Origin: Gimesia sp.
GTDB taxonomy: Bacteria > Planctomycetota > Planctomycetia > Planctomycetales > Planctomycetaceae
Direction of reading: 5' to 3'
Length of the DNA: 64,000 bases
Assembly (NCBI RefSeq): GCF_040219335.1
Contig: NZ_JAVJSQ010000026.1
Coordinates: forward strand, 176,807 to 240,806
A program made the translations under genes and the position numbers. This document shows, one piece after another, positions 1 to 8,713 of the stretch (the stretch's first letter is position 1; each line of letters opens with the position of its first letter). Under the pieces are notes generated by a model. It was not told the origin of the DNA and did not search any database. It was given only the letters and a program-made list of their open reading frames with translations.

Positions 1-675
1 CCCCAGAACCAGCTTATTCAGCTTATGGGCTTCACCGAAGGCGAGTACCTGGTTCAGCGAATCCATCACTTCAGGTTCGAGTTCGAAGGGGGTTCCCAGT
101 TGGAGCACATCGTAATCGTCGATGTTCTCCTGCGTATAACCGACCCGGTTACAGGTAAAATCGGAAGGGAAAGTGAAGACGAAATGCGAGTCAGTGAAGA
201 ACGGGTTCTTGGTTTCATGATGATAATTGAAACGGACGCTGTGCGATTCGAGCGTGCTCCGCGTTTCGTTCACATCTTTAGTACTGAAGATTTCGCCGAT
301 GTAGCGGGCGTTCGGCTTTTTGCTGGAGAGGGGATACAGCCGATTGAACATGGTGATTTCGTCGGCGTAATCCTTGTCGCGTGGCTCCAGAACAAACATC
401 CGCGGGTAATCGGGGTGCGAGGTGAGCACGTAGACGTTGTGTGTATTATTCTTGAAGGCCGCTGAAAAACGATAGGGGCCCATCAGGTAAAGTTCATGCA
501 GGTAAGGCAGCACTTCTCCGGTTTCAACCTGCAGCACGATCCCCCGCATCGTTCCGAGCAGATCTTCGATCCCGCTGGCCTTGCGGCGTTCGAAGATTTT
601 CATCCGGTATTCTTCGAAAAACTCAGAATTCTTTTTATCGCCGCCCGGCTGATAGGTCATGGGATCAATGCTCAC
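1..675 (-). CDS. Unknown protein, C-terminus cut off by window edge
   Basis: A minus-strand frame stays open from a GTG at 675 to the window start, giving 225 residues without a stop, so the C-terminus lies outside. The GTG start is preferred over the in-frame ATG at 660 because AGGAAAG sits about seven bases before the GTG and nothing comparable precedes the ATG. No signal peptide or membrane segment is visible. The protein is rich in aromatic and acidic residues. The stretch around residues 125-185 (IGEIFSTKDV through FTCNRVGYTQ) has alternating strand-like patterns faintly reminiscent of VOC folds, but I do not recognise the family. Plus-strand frames over this region look like shadows. 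Confidence 0.7.
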   Translation of the reverse strand, partial: MSIDPMTYQPGGDKKNSEFFEEYRMKIFERRKASGIEDLLGTMRGIVLQVETGEVLPYLHELYLMGPYRFSAAFKNNTHNVYVLTSHPDYPRMFVLEPRDKDYADEITMFNRLYPLSSKKPNARYIGEIFSTKDVNETRSTLESHSVRFNYHHETKNPFFTDSHFVFTFPSDFTCNRVGYTQENIDDYDVLQLGTPFELEPEVMDSLNQVLAFGEAHKLNKLVLG

Positions 676-1005
676 GGATGCTTTCCTTTTCTGAAACCTG
701 AAATGCGTGGTTATCTTCCTGAACTGAACGGGAGAAAAGAACCAGGGAGAGAATGTGTCAGCCCGGGACATTCTTCCATGGCAGATGCTATGTTACCCTG
801 TCCGATTCGAATTGTAATCGCTGTTTTCTTAACTTTTCGGGTCCGTTCTTAATTATTGGATTCTTCACAGAGGCCGAGTTCCGGGATACGGATGCTAAAG
901 CAGAAACCTGAAACGCAAATCCGGAATGACAGGCGTCGACTCAGCGACTATGCTGGGGTTACTGTAGCAATTCATGCGTTTGAGGTGTAGGGGGATTTGA
1001 GAACC
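676..1005. other. Intergenic region between divergent genes
   Basis: About 330 bases between the divergent unknown gene and the sulfatase. It must hold promoters for both, and is AT-rich around 815-870, but I see no convincing -35/-10 pair, hairpin or operator. A G-rich stretch at 989-994 is the likely ribosome binding site for the sulfatase. Confidence 0.5.
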
Positions 1006-2460
1006 ATGCCACGTTTGATTGAATTGAGAATTCAGGCATTCCTGTACTGCCTGCTGCTGGTCCTCGGCGGCTTCACTTGCTGCCGGACATCGCTGGCGGA
1101 AGACTCCCGACGCCCGAATATTGTGATGATCATTTCCGACGATCAGACCTATCGCGATTTCGAGTTCATGGGAAACAGGCAGATCAAAACTCCCCAGATT
1201 GACCAGCTGGCAGCCCAGTCGGCCCGGTTTGTCAACGGCTATCTACCGACGAGCGTCTGCAGTCCGTCACTGGCGACATTGCTGACCGGCCTCTATCCGC
1301 ATCAGAGCGGTATTCATTACAATCACCCTCCGCCAGGCAATAGTGCCTTCAACCGGATGACCTCCCGCAAGGAGTACGAGCAGACCCGCAACCCGGCTTT
1401 TCAATTGATTCAGTCCGTCGATACGCTGCCGCGGCTGCTCGCTGCCCACGGCTATCGTTGCCTGCAGACCGGGAAGTTCTGGGAAGGCCATTACCGCAAT
1501 GCCGGCTTCACAGAGGGGATGACGATTTTCGAACCGGTCCCGGGGCAGACCTTTGGCGGGAACCGCAAGCTGGCAAACGGCACTCTCGCGGCTCACGGTA
1601 ATGGAGACTGGGGACTCAAGATCGGTCGCGAGACGATGCAGCCGATCTATGATTTTGTGAAAGACTGCGAAAAAGACTCTACCCCCTGGCTGGTCTGGTA
1701 TGCCCCGTATCTGCCGCATCAGCCCCACGATTCACCTCAGAAGTATTTCGATCTTTATCGCGATCAACCGGGCGTGAAGAAAAATGAAATCGCCTACTAT
1801 GCCAGCTGCACGGAGTTCGATGATACAGTAGGAGATTTAGTCCACTTCGTCGAAAAAGAAGCGGACGTTAAAAACACTTTGTTTCTGTTCGTGATCGACA
1901 ACGGCTGGACTCCGGGCGAGCGCCCCATGCAGCCGCGAGAAAATTATCACCACACGAAAGCCAGCAAACGATCTCCGTTTGAAGACGGACTGCGCTCGCC
2001 GATCCTGATCCGCTGGGATGGCGTGACCCAGCCTGCGACGCTCACAGAACTGGTCAGCAGCATTGATGTGGTACCAACACTGCTCAACGCGGCCGGCCTT
2101 AAAAAAGAGGCACAGCGACTGCCCGGCGTGAACCTGTTACCGGCTGCGGAAGGCAAAGCAGCGTTACCAGCTGACCGCGCCGTGTATGGGGCGATTTTTC
2201 CAGGCGATGCGAGTTCCTTAAAGCATCCGGAGCGGGATGTCGCCCATCGCTGGGTGCGCCAGGGGAATCTCAAGCTCATCACGTCACACAACGCGAACGC
2301 ACAGGGGAAAACCTGGAACAATTACACGCGAGGCGATGTGCTGTATGATGTGGTCAAAGATCCGGGTGAAACCAATAACCTGATTGACGATCCCCAATTC
2401 AAAGTTCCGCAGCAAACATTACGCGAGCTGCTGAACCAGTGGTGGAATCCGGAATCGTAA
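1006..2460 (+). CDS. Exported sulfatase with variant CSPSL active-site motif
   Basis: Sulfatase of the alkaline-phosphatase superfamily, predicted to hydrolyse sulfate esters (probably on glycans) outside the cytoplasm. The N-terminus has a hydrophobic signal segment (about residues 10-27). The metal-binding pair Asp45-Asp46 is in IISDDQTY, the formylglycine site is Cys85 in VCSPSLATLLTGLYP, and a second metal pair DN lies near residue 300, followed by a KRSPFEDGLRSPI segment typical of the family. The usual CxPxR formylglycine signature reads CSPSL here, so the Arg is Leu; the following LLTGLYPHQ is canonical. A TTG at 997 extends the frame, but ATG 1006 is favoured by GGGG at 991-994. It ends 10 bases before the convergent RraA-type gene. 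Confidence 0.93.
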   Translation: MPRLIELRIQAFLYCLLLVLGGFTCCRTSLAEDSRRPNIVMIISDDQTYRDFEFMGNRQIKTPQIDQLAAQSARFVNGYLPTSVCSPSLATLLTGLYPHQSGIHYNHPPPGNSAFNRMTSRKEYEQTRNPAFQLIQSVDTLPRLLAAHGYRCLQTGKFWEGHYRNAGFTEGMTIFEPVPGQTFGGNRKLANGTLAAHGNGDWGLKIGRETMQPIYDFVKDCEKDSTPWLVWYAPYLPHQPHDSPQKYFDLYRDQPGVKKNEIAYYASCTEFDDTVGDLVHFVEKEADVKNTLFLFVIDNGWTPGERPMQPRENYHHTKASKRSPFEDGLRSPILIRWDGVTQPATLTELVSSIDVVPTLLNAAGLKKEAQRLPGVNLLPAAEGKAALPADRAVYGAIFPGDASSLKHPERDVAHRWVRQGNLKLITSHNANAQGKTWNNYTRGDVLYDVVKDPGETNNLIDDPQFKVPQQTLRELLNQWWNPES

Positions 2461-2470
2461 CGGCCGTCGA

Positions 2471-3139
2471 TCAAAGGATGCCGTATTTGGCGAAGGCTTC
2501 GGTGGCGGACATGCCGGCCTTGATGCTGTCGCGGAACGTGTTTTCTTCGTGTACCTTCTGCCAGGCGAGACGAATAACTTTGTCTTCGACTTCCTGAGGG
2601 ACGACCACAATGCCATCCACGTCAGCGATCACCAGGTCACCGGGGGAGAAGTTGACACCTCCGATCTCGACGGGAATGTCGAGGTCGATAATCCGCTGGC
2701 GGTCTTTGCTGTCATAAGGGGATGTGCCGACGGCCCAGACGGGGAAGGACATATCCCGCATCTGACGGACATCGCGAACGGCGCCATCGATGATCGCGCC
2801 GCAGCAGCCCCGGTGTTTCACGGCGGTGGAGAGAAGTTCCCCCCAGATGCCCGACCGCATCGAACCGCTGGCAGCAGCGATGAAAATTTCATCCGCGTTA
2901 ATCGAATCGACGCCTTTGAGTTCCAGTTCGTAAGGGCTGGGGTCCGCATGGTACATGTCGGCCCAGAGGCTGGTTTTACAGCGGCCCACGACGACATCCT
3001 CGACCGTCATCGGGAAAAGTTCCTTGCGGGGAGACTGGTTGGTCAGGCCTATAGAATCCAGGGCATCACAGACGATGGCCGAATAGAGGGATTCCCGCAT
3101 CATGTCCAGCGTGATTGTTTCAGGGGTCGGATTATTCAT
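2471..3139 (-). CDS. RraA-family protein / HMG-type aldolase
   Basis: 222 residues of the RraA/dimethylmenaquinone-methyltransferase fold, whose enzymatic members are divalent-metal 4-hydroxy-4-methyl-2-oxoglutarate or oxaloacetate lyases releasing pyruvate. The signature runs from GELL (residues 100-103) to GAIIDGAVRD (114-123), including the Arg122-Asp123 pair that binds substrate and metal in the aldolases. It starts 7 bases after the IclR stop codon, so the two are probably co-transcribed, and it faces away from the M81 and enolase-superfamily genes. RraA itself inhibits RNase E, but the retained catalytic residues and catabolic context make an aldolase role more likely. The substrate is unknown. 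Confidence 0.9.
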   Translation of the reverse strand: MNNPTPETITLDMMRESLYSAIVCDALDSIGLTNQSPRKELFPMTVEDVVVGRCKTSLWADMYHADPSPYELELKGVDSINADEIFIAAASGSMRSGIWGELLSTAVKHRGCCGAIIDGAVRDVRQMRDMSFPVWAVGTSPYDSKDRQRIIDLDIPVEIGGVNFSPGDLVIADVDGIVVVPQEVEDKVIRLAWQKVHEENTFRDSIKAGMSATEAFAKYGIL

Positions 3140-3146
3140 GGTGTGC

Positions 3147-3905
3147 TCATCTGTTGAATTCGAGTTTTTGAGAAATCTGTTCGGCCGTTCGCAGCACGGC
3201 TTTAATGAAACGCTTTAAGGCCTTCGTATCGGCACGGGCAGTGGGAACGCTGAGACTGATGGCGGCGACGATGTTCTCCTGCTGATAGACGGGGGCACCG
3301 ATGCAGGTTACGCCGACATCGTTCTGATCCTGTTCAACGGAGTAACCGTCCTGCTGGGCCTGCTGATGAATTTTGCGGAGCTGTTTGACATCGGTCACGG
3401 TCTCTGTGGTTCGTGCCAGCAGACGGGTGCGGTTAATCAGAGCCTCCCATTCCGCATCGGTGAGTTGCAGTGTGATCGCCCGCCCCAGTGAAGTCGAATA
3501 AAAGGGATCGACACTGTCCGGCTCTACAATCCGCCGCAGGGGATGTGTGCTCTCCAGTACCCGCAGGTAGCGAACATTGGTGCCTCGCAGGACACCTAAA
3601 TTGACGGTCTCTCCCGTCTCCGTATGCAGCTCCCGCAGACAGGGGTCCGCGATTTCGATCAGACGATCTTCCAGTTCGCCGGAGGCGAGCCTTCTGAGTT
3701 TGGGGGTGATTTCATAGACGCCTTTTTCGACGCGACTCACATATCCCAGGTCAACGAGTTCGCCGAGGATGCGGTGCACAGTTGGTTTATGCAGCCCCAG
3801 ATCCTGTACGATTTCCAGCAGCGTCCGCGGTCCGGCGGCGGTCGCTAAAACTTCGAGAACCTGAAATGCTTTGCCCAGCGAAGAGGCTTCTTTAGTGGCA
3901 GGCAT
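3147..3905 (-). CDS. IclR-family transcriptional regulator
   Basis: 252 residues from ATG 3905. An N-terminal winged helix-turn-helix (about residues 10-70; LGLHKPTVHRILGELVDLGYV) is followed by an IclR effector-binding domain with the typical ALGRAITLQ-like (here SLGRAITLQL), GVTCIGAPVY and AISLSVP segments. The frame extends to 3980 with an alternative start, but that extension lacks a ribosome binding site and runs into the probable operator region. IclR proteins usually control adjacent divergent catabolic genes in response to a small organic acid. Here the divergent genes are the M81 hydrolase and the enolase-superfamily enzyme, and the aldolase follows in the same transcript. Confidence 0.93.
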   Translation of the reverse strand: MPATKEASSLGKAFQVLEVLATAAGPRTLLEIVQDLGLHKPTVHRILGELVDLGYVSRVEKGVYEITPKLRRLASGELEDRLIEIADPCLRELHTETGETVNLGVLRGTNVRYLRVLESTHPLRRIVEPDSVDPFYSTSLGRAITLQLTDAEWEALINRTRLLARTTETVTDVKQLRKIHQQAQQDGYSVEQDQNDVGVTCIGAPVYQQENIVAAISLSVPTARADTKALKRFIKAVLRTAEQISQKLEFNR

Positions 3906-3984
3906 ATTGAGTGGCGTCTCATCTCTGGAGTACACTGACCTGGTTACAGGGAACGGCTTGCATCCCCCACTGCGTTTCATTATA

Positions 3985-4038
3985 GTGAATGCACCGTTCC
4001 ATTTTAAGATACGACATGGAATTTTTATTGAGTTTCAC
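3985..4038. promoter_or_regulatory. Candidate IclR operator
   Basis: Perfect inverted repeat TTCCAT (3997-4002) and ATGGAA (4016-4021), spaced by 13 bases, nested inside a looser GTGAA (3985-3989) / TTCAC (4034-4038) pair. It lies between the divergent iclR-type and M81 genes. IclR-family operators are often imperfect palindromes containing TGGAA/TTCCA, which fits. Binding by this regulator is inferred. Confidence 0.45.
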
Positions 4039-4062
4039 TAATGTGATCTGGAGGAACCTGAG

Positions 4063-5535
4063 ATGCGTGTCGGAATCCTGGCCTTACAGCACGAATCAAA
4101 TACGTTCATCCGGACCGCGACCACTCTGGCCGATTTTGAATACGATGTTCTGGCGACCGGCGACGAGATCTATCCGATCTTTAAAAGTTCGGCCCATGAA
4201 ATCGGTGGTTTCTACGCGGGGCTGGCTGAGACAGAACTGGAAGCGGTACCGATCTTTGTGGCGCGGGCCTTGCCGGGAGGAACGATCACGGCGGAAACCG
4301 TCAACACACTGATCAACCAGATGCTCGCGGCGCTGAAGCAGGCAGGCCCTCTGGATGGTCTGCTGGTCGCACCGCATGGTGCAGGAGTCAGTGAAAGTGA
4401 ACGTGATCTGGATGGATACTGGCTCTCGCTGGTTCGGGATGCCGTCGGTCCGGATCTTCCCATCATTTGTACGCTGGATGCCCATGCGAATGTTTCCCAG
4501 AAGATGATCGATGCCTGTAATGCGACGATCGTTTACCGGACAAATCCGCACATCGATCAGAAGGACCGGGGAATTGAAGCGGCACGGCTGATGGACCGGA
4601 CTCTGAAAGGGGAGGTCAAACCAACGCAGGCGGCCTGTTTTGTGCCCGTGGCGATTAACATCGAACGCCAGCATACCTCCTCTGAACCCTGTGACTCGCT
4701 GTATTATGTCGCCAACAAAATGCTGGAGACGCCCGGAGTGCTCTCGAACAGTATTATCCTGGGTTTTCCTTACGCGGATGTCGAAGAGATGGGCTCGGGC
4801 TTCATTGTGGTGACTGACGATCATCCCGCTCAGGCCCGGGAACTGGCCGACGAACTGGGACAGACGCTGATCAACCGCCGCGATGAATTCAAAGCGCACC
4901 TGATTGGCATTGAAGACGCACTCGACCGGGCAGAACAGATGGAGGGGCCGGTCTGTTTCCTGGATATGGGCGATAACATCGGCGGTGGTTCTCCGGCGGA
5001 TGGGACCACGATTCTGCATGCAATTAAAGCCCGCCGGGGTCCCACCAGCTTCGCCTGTCTGTACGATCCTGAGGCAGCACAAACGGCGATTGCAGCCGGA
5101 CCCGGAATTCATCTCCCCGAACTGGCGATGGGTGGAAAAACAGATGACTTGCATGGTGCCCCCCTGGTGGCGAATGTCACCGTCATCAGTGTGCATGATG
5201 GAGACTTCACGGAAGCGGAAGTCAGGCACGGAGGCAAAACTGAATTCCATATGGGACCGACGGCCGTGGTCCAGACTGATTTCGGACTGACGCTCATGCT
5301 CAACAGTCACCGCACGCCTCCGTTCAGCCTGGGGCAGTTAACGTCCTGTAATATCCATCCGGGCGACTACCAGATTCTGGTCGCCAAGGGAGTTCAGGCT
5401 CCACTGGCCGCTTATCGTCCGGTCTGCCCGAACCTGATTCGCGTCAACACACCGGGCGTCACTTCAGCCGATATGGAACACTTCGACTACCACTACCGTC
5501 GCAAACCTTTGTTCCCGTTTGAACCGATCAATTAA
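4063..5535 (+). CDS. M81-family (MlrC-like) metallohydrolase
   Basis: 490 residues resembling the M81/MlrC family, named after the microcystin-degradation protein MlrC. Most bacterial members act on unknown substrates. Visible landmarks are the N-terminal QHESNTF (His10-Glu11), the metal-site motif LDAHAN (Asp139, His141), and the C-terminal-domain motif DMGDNIGGGSPADGT. No signal peptide is visible, so it is probably cytoplasmic. GGAGG lies eight bases before the ATG. It is followed 29 bases later by an enolase-superfamily gene with its own AAAGGA site, suggesting a two-gene operon. An amidase or peptidase step before sugar-acid breakdown is my inference. Confidence 0.92.
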   Translation: MRVGILALQHESNTFIRTATTLADFEYDVLATGDEIYPIFKSSAHEIGGFYAGLAETELEAVPIFVARALPGGTITAETVNTLINQMLAALKQAGPLDGLLVAPHGAGVSESERDLDGYWLSLVRDAVGPDLPIICTLDAHANVSQKMIDACNATIVYRTNPHIDQKDRGIEAARLMDRTLKGEVKPTQAACFVPVAINIERQHTSSEPCDSLYYVANKMLETPGVLSNSIILGFPYADVEEMGSGFIVVTDDHPAQARELADELGQTLINRRDEFKAHLIGIEDALDRAEQMEGPVCFLDMGDNIGGGSPADGTTILHAIKARRGPTSFACLYDPEAAQTAIAAGPGIHLPELAMGGKTDDLHGAPLVANVTVISVHDGDFTEAEVRHGGKTEFHMGPTAVVQTDFGLTLMLNSHRTPPFSLGQLTSCNIHPGDYQILVAKGVQAPLAAYRPVCPNLIRVNTPGVTSADMEHFDYHYRRKPLFPFEPIN

Positions 5536-5564
5536 CCGTTTGCACTGCTGCTAAAGGAACTCTG

Positions 5565-6782
5565 ATGCAGATCACGAAAATAGAAACTTCGATTGCCGAA
5601 TCGATCATGCCTGGTCTGCTGCTGGTGCGCATTCATACCAGCGAAGGCGTTGTCGGATGTGGCGAAACCTATTACGCACCGCATGCAGTAGCAGCGATGA
5701 TCCACGACTGGATGTCACACTACTTGATGGGGAAGAATCCCCTCGATATCGAGGCTCACTGGCGATTCCTGTATGAGCGGGCAACGAACTTCGGCTCCCG
5801 GGGAACCGAGCTGCGGGCGATCTCCGCGATTGACCTCGCGCTGTGGGACATCTTCGGCAAGGTCACATCACAGCCGGTCTGGCAGTTGCTGGGTGGCTGT
5901 GTGCAGGAATCGATTCGTACCTACAACAGCTGTGGCGGCCCTTCCTATGGAGGCACCACCGAAAAAGAGAGCAAACACACCTGGCCGGGTTACGGTTCGG
6001 TAGGAAACCAGGGCCCATTGAATGACTACTGGTCCGCCGTCAATGAACCGGTGGAACTGGCGCGGTCGCTGCTGTCAGAAGGTTATCAGGCTCTTAAAGT
6101 CTGGACGCTGGACTTTGCGGCGCACAAGACGAATGGGCCTCTGCACATCACACACGAAGACATCACACGTGCGCTGGAACCGTTTCAGAAAATCCGGGAT
6201 GCGCTGGGAAGTAATATCGAACTGATTATCGACGGCCACGGGTTCTTTCAACTCGCGCCCGCACTCCGCATCGCGAAACGATTGCAGGAATATGACATCC
6301 TCTGGGCTGAAGACCTGCTGCGGATTGACTGTGTGGATACGCTGAGCGACTTCCGCAGCAAAGCAGGAATTCCCGTTGCGGTGAGTGAAATGTTCAACGG
6401 CCCGGACGACTTTCGACTGGCACTGGAAAAACGGGCCGCTGACTTTGTGATGATCGATCCGACGTGGGTGGGCGGCATATCGCAGACGCGAAATATCACC
6501 CGTCTGGCGCAGTTCTATAACATTCCCGTGGTCATGCATGACTGCACCGGACCTTTGACTTTGCTCAACGGCGTGCACGTCGCCGCGAGTTCGAATAATG
6601 TGGCCTGGCAGGAGAGTCTGCGGGCCCACCTGCGAATTCTGTATCCTCAACTGATCGACACACCCATTGAAGTCGAAGCGGGACGGATCAAGATTCCACA
6701 GAAGCCGGGTCTGGGAGTCGCCTGGCTGCCTGAGCTGTTCACGCCGGGAACGAACCAGTATCGCGCGACGACGCTGACTTAG
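5565..6782 (+). CDS. Enolase-superfamily enzyme, acid-sugar dehydratase type
   Basis: 405 residues of the mandelate racemase/muconate-lactonising group. Candidate active-site residues are Lys178 (ALKVW), Asp223 and His225 (IIDGHGF), Glu249 (WAEDLL), Glu275 (VAVSEM) and His325 (VVMHDCTGPL). The Asp-x-His-Gly arrangement is like galactonate-type acid-sugar dehydratases, in which that His acts as the acid catalyst, rather than mandelate racemase. Such enzymes yield 2-keto-3-deoxy acids, which fits the nearby pyruvate-type aldolase. It is the second gene of a plus-strand pair with the M81 hydrolase and ends 16 bases before the convergent fhs gene. The exact substrate cannot be read from sequence. 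Confidence 0.92.
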   Translation: MQITKIETSIAESIMPGLLLVRIHTSEGVVGCGETYYAPHAVAAMIHDWMSHYLMGKNPLDIEAHWRFLYERATNFGSRGTELRAISAIDLALWDIFGKVTSQPVWQLLGGCVQESIRTYNSCGGPSYGGTTEKESKHTWPGYGSVGNQGPLNDYWSAVNEPVELARSLLSEGYQALKVWTLDFAAHKTNGPLHITHEDITRALEPFQKIRDALGSNIELIIDGHGFFQLAPALRIAKRLQEYDILWAEDLLRIDCVDTLSDFRSKAGIPVAVSEMFNGPDDFRLALEKRAADFVMIDPTWVGGISQTRNITRLAQFYNIPVVMHDCTGPLTLLNGVHVAASSNNVAWQESLRAHLRILYPQLIDTPIEVEAGRIKIPQKPGLGVAWLPELFTPGTNQYRATTLT

Positions 6783-6798
6783 TCACTCGGGTTGTCCG

Positions 6799-8496
6799 TC
6801 AATGCAGGCCGATGATTTTACCGGCATCGTCGATGTCAATTCGCAGTGCCGCCGGGTCCGAGGGCAGACCGGGCATTGTGCGGATTTCGCCGCTCAAGGC
6901 ATACAGAAAACCAGCGCCCGCAGAGAGACGCAGATCTCGAACCGGGAAAGTAAAGCCGGTCGGTCGTCCCAGGAGGTGCGGATCGTGAGAGAGCGAGTAC
7001 TGCGTTTTGGCGATACAGATGGGAAGGTTGCCGTAGCCCAGATGTTCGTACTCCGACATACGTCGGCGGGCCAGCGGTTCGAATTCGACGGAGGCAGCCC
7101 CATAGATGCGAGTCGCGATCGTTTCGATTTTTTCCGCGATCGGCATTTCCAGAGGATAGAGATACTCAAACTGATTCGGCAGTTCAGCGGCCTGGACGAC
7201 CGCTTCGGCCAGTGCGAGGGAACCTTCGCCTCCTTCACTGAAGGCGCGTGTGATGACGGCCGCTGTGGCTCCCTGTTCGAGGGCGATTCTCTGAATCTCC
7301 TGCAATTCGCGTTCGGAATCATCGGGGAAGGCATTGATGGCGACGACGGTAGGCAGATGATACTGCTGAATAATATCCAGGTGCGCCTGCAGATTGACGG
7401 CCCCTGCGCGGAGGGCCTCCAGATTCTCCTCCAAAAGTGGGGGCGGCAGCGGTTTCCCCGGATGCACGTCGAACTGACCACTCTGCAGTTTCAGAGCCCG
7501 GGCGGTACAGACGAGGACTTCCGCAGCCGGCTGCAGTCCACTGGCGCGGCATTTGATGTCGAAAAACTTCTCTGCACCACAGTCCGCACCAAAACCACTT
7601 TCCGTGACGACGTAATCGGCGAGTCGCAGTGCGATCTGGTCGGCGATGATCGAACTGTTGCCGTGGGCAATATTACCGAAAGGTCCTGCGTGCACGAGAA
7701 AGGGCGTCGATTCACAGCTCTGAACCAGATTGGGTCTCAGGGCATCAATGAGCAGGGCGGCCATCGCACCGGCGCAGCCCAACTGTTCGACAGTCACCGG
7801 CTGGCGGTCAAAAGTCATGCCGACGACGATGCGTCCCAGGCGCGTGCGGAGATCGCGGGGATCGCTGGCCAGGGCGAGGATTGCCATGACTTCCGAGGCG
7901 GCGGTCAGATCGAAGCCGGTCTCGCGAAGCGGGGCCTGCGGCGGCTGATCCAGTCCGCTGATAATGTGAGCCAGTCCTTTATCGCAGAGATCCAGGGCCC
8001 GTCGCCAGGTGATGGTCTTCGGGTTGATTTCGGGAGTTTTTCGTCGGGCAACGTGGTTATCGATGATGCTGGCCAGCAGGTTGGTGGCCGAGGTGACAGC
8101 GTGCATGTCCCCCGTGAAATGCAGGTTGATATCGGCCTGGGGCTCGAGCGTGCAGTTTCCACCGCCGGCACCGCCTCCCTTGATGCCGAACACCGGCGCC
8201 AGAGAAGGTTCACGAAGTGTACCGACTGTGGTATGCCCCAGTTGAGAGAGGGCCATCGCCAGACCGATGGTGGTCACCGTTTTGCCTTCCCCCAGTGGCG
8301 TGGGATTGACAGCGGTGACACCAATGTATTTTCCCAGGGGACGCTCGGTGAATTTGTTCGCGAGTCCATGCACCAGTTTGGCCTTGAGGCGTCCGTACGG
8401 TTCATAGTCGCCAGGCGTCAGACCGAGATCTTTGGCAAGGGAATCGATGTCTCTGAGAATCGGTCCGTCGGGGCTCGAAGGGGTAATGCGATGCAT
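6799..8496 (-). CDS. fhs: Formate--tetrahydrofolate ligase
   Basis: 565 residues, full length for the family (about 556). It catalyses the ATP-dependent condensation of formate with tetrahydrofolate to 10-formyl-THF in one-carbon metabolism in the cytoplasm. The P-loop PTPLGEGKTVTT is at residues 65-76. Other signatures include EPSLAPVFGIKGGGAGGG, the DMHAVTSATNLL segment and the C-terminal FPVRDLRLSAGAGF. It starts at ATG 8496 and is divergent from the UxuA-like gene. It sits in the same window as a Fae homologue (56725), but the two are 48 kb apart and need not be functionally linked. Confidence 0.97.
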   Translation of the reverse strand: MHRITPSSPDGPILRDIDSLAKDLGLTPGDYEPYGRLKAKLVHGLANKFTERPLGKYIGVTAVNPTPLGEGKTVTTIGLAMALSQLGHTTVGTLREPSLAPVFGIKGGGAGGGNCTLEPQADINLHFTGDMHAVTSATNLLASIIDNHVARRKTPEINPKTITWRRALDLCDKGLAHIISGLDQPPQAPLRETGFDLTAASEVMAILALASDPRDLRTRLGRIVVGMTFDRQPVTVEQLGCAGAMAALLIDALRPNLVQSCESTPFLVHAGPFGNIAHGNSSIIADQIALRLADYVVTESGFGADCGAEKFFDIKCRASGLQPAAEVLVCTARALKLQSGQFDVHPGKPLPPPLLEENLEALRAGAVNLQAHLDIIQQYHLPTVVAINAFPDDSERELQEIQRIALEQGATAAVITRAFSEGGEGSLALAEAVVQAAELPNQFEYLYPLEMPIAEKIETIATRIYGAASVEFEPLARRRMSEYEHLGYGNLPICIAKTQYSLSHDPHLLGRPTGFTFPVRDLRLSAGAGFLYALSGEIRTMPGLPSDPAALRIDIDDAGKIIGLH

Positions 8497-8713
8497 CTGA
8501 GAGTGCCTGTCAGAAATTGGTTTGCTGTTTGATTCAAAAATGAATGCAGAATTTTACTCCAGAGTCTGCATCAGTGAAAAGCCAGAAGCTGTTAATTCTG
8601 TACGACGGTGATTGTGAAATCAGTAGATTAATATGAAAATGAATTCTGGATGACAGACATAAAATAATGCGTTTGCCGTGAACCTCATCCCAGCTGAAAA
8701 AAGAAAGCATCAC

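Noticed and set aside
6802..8532. Long plus-strand frame opposite fhs
   Set aside because: It is a shadow of the fhs gene: no ribosome site, no recognisable protein sequence, and the minus-strand protein is unmistakable.
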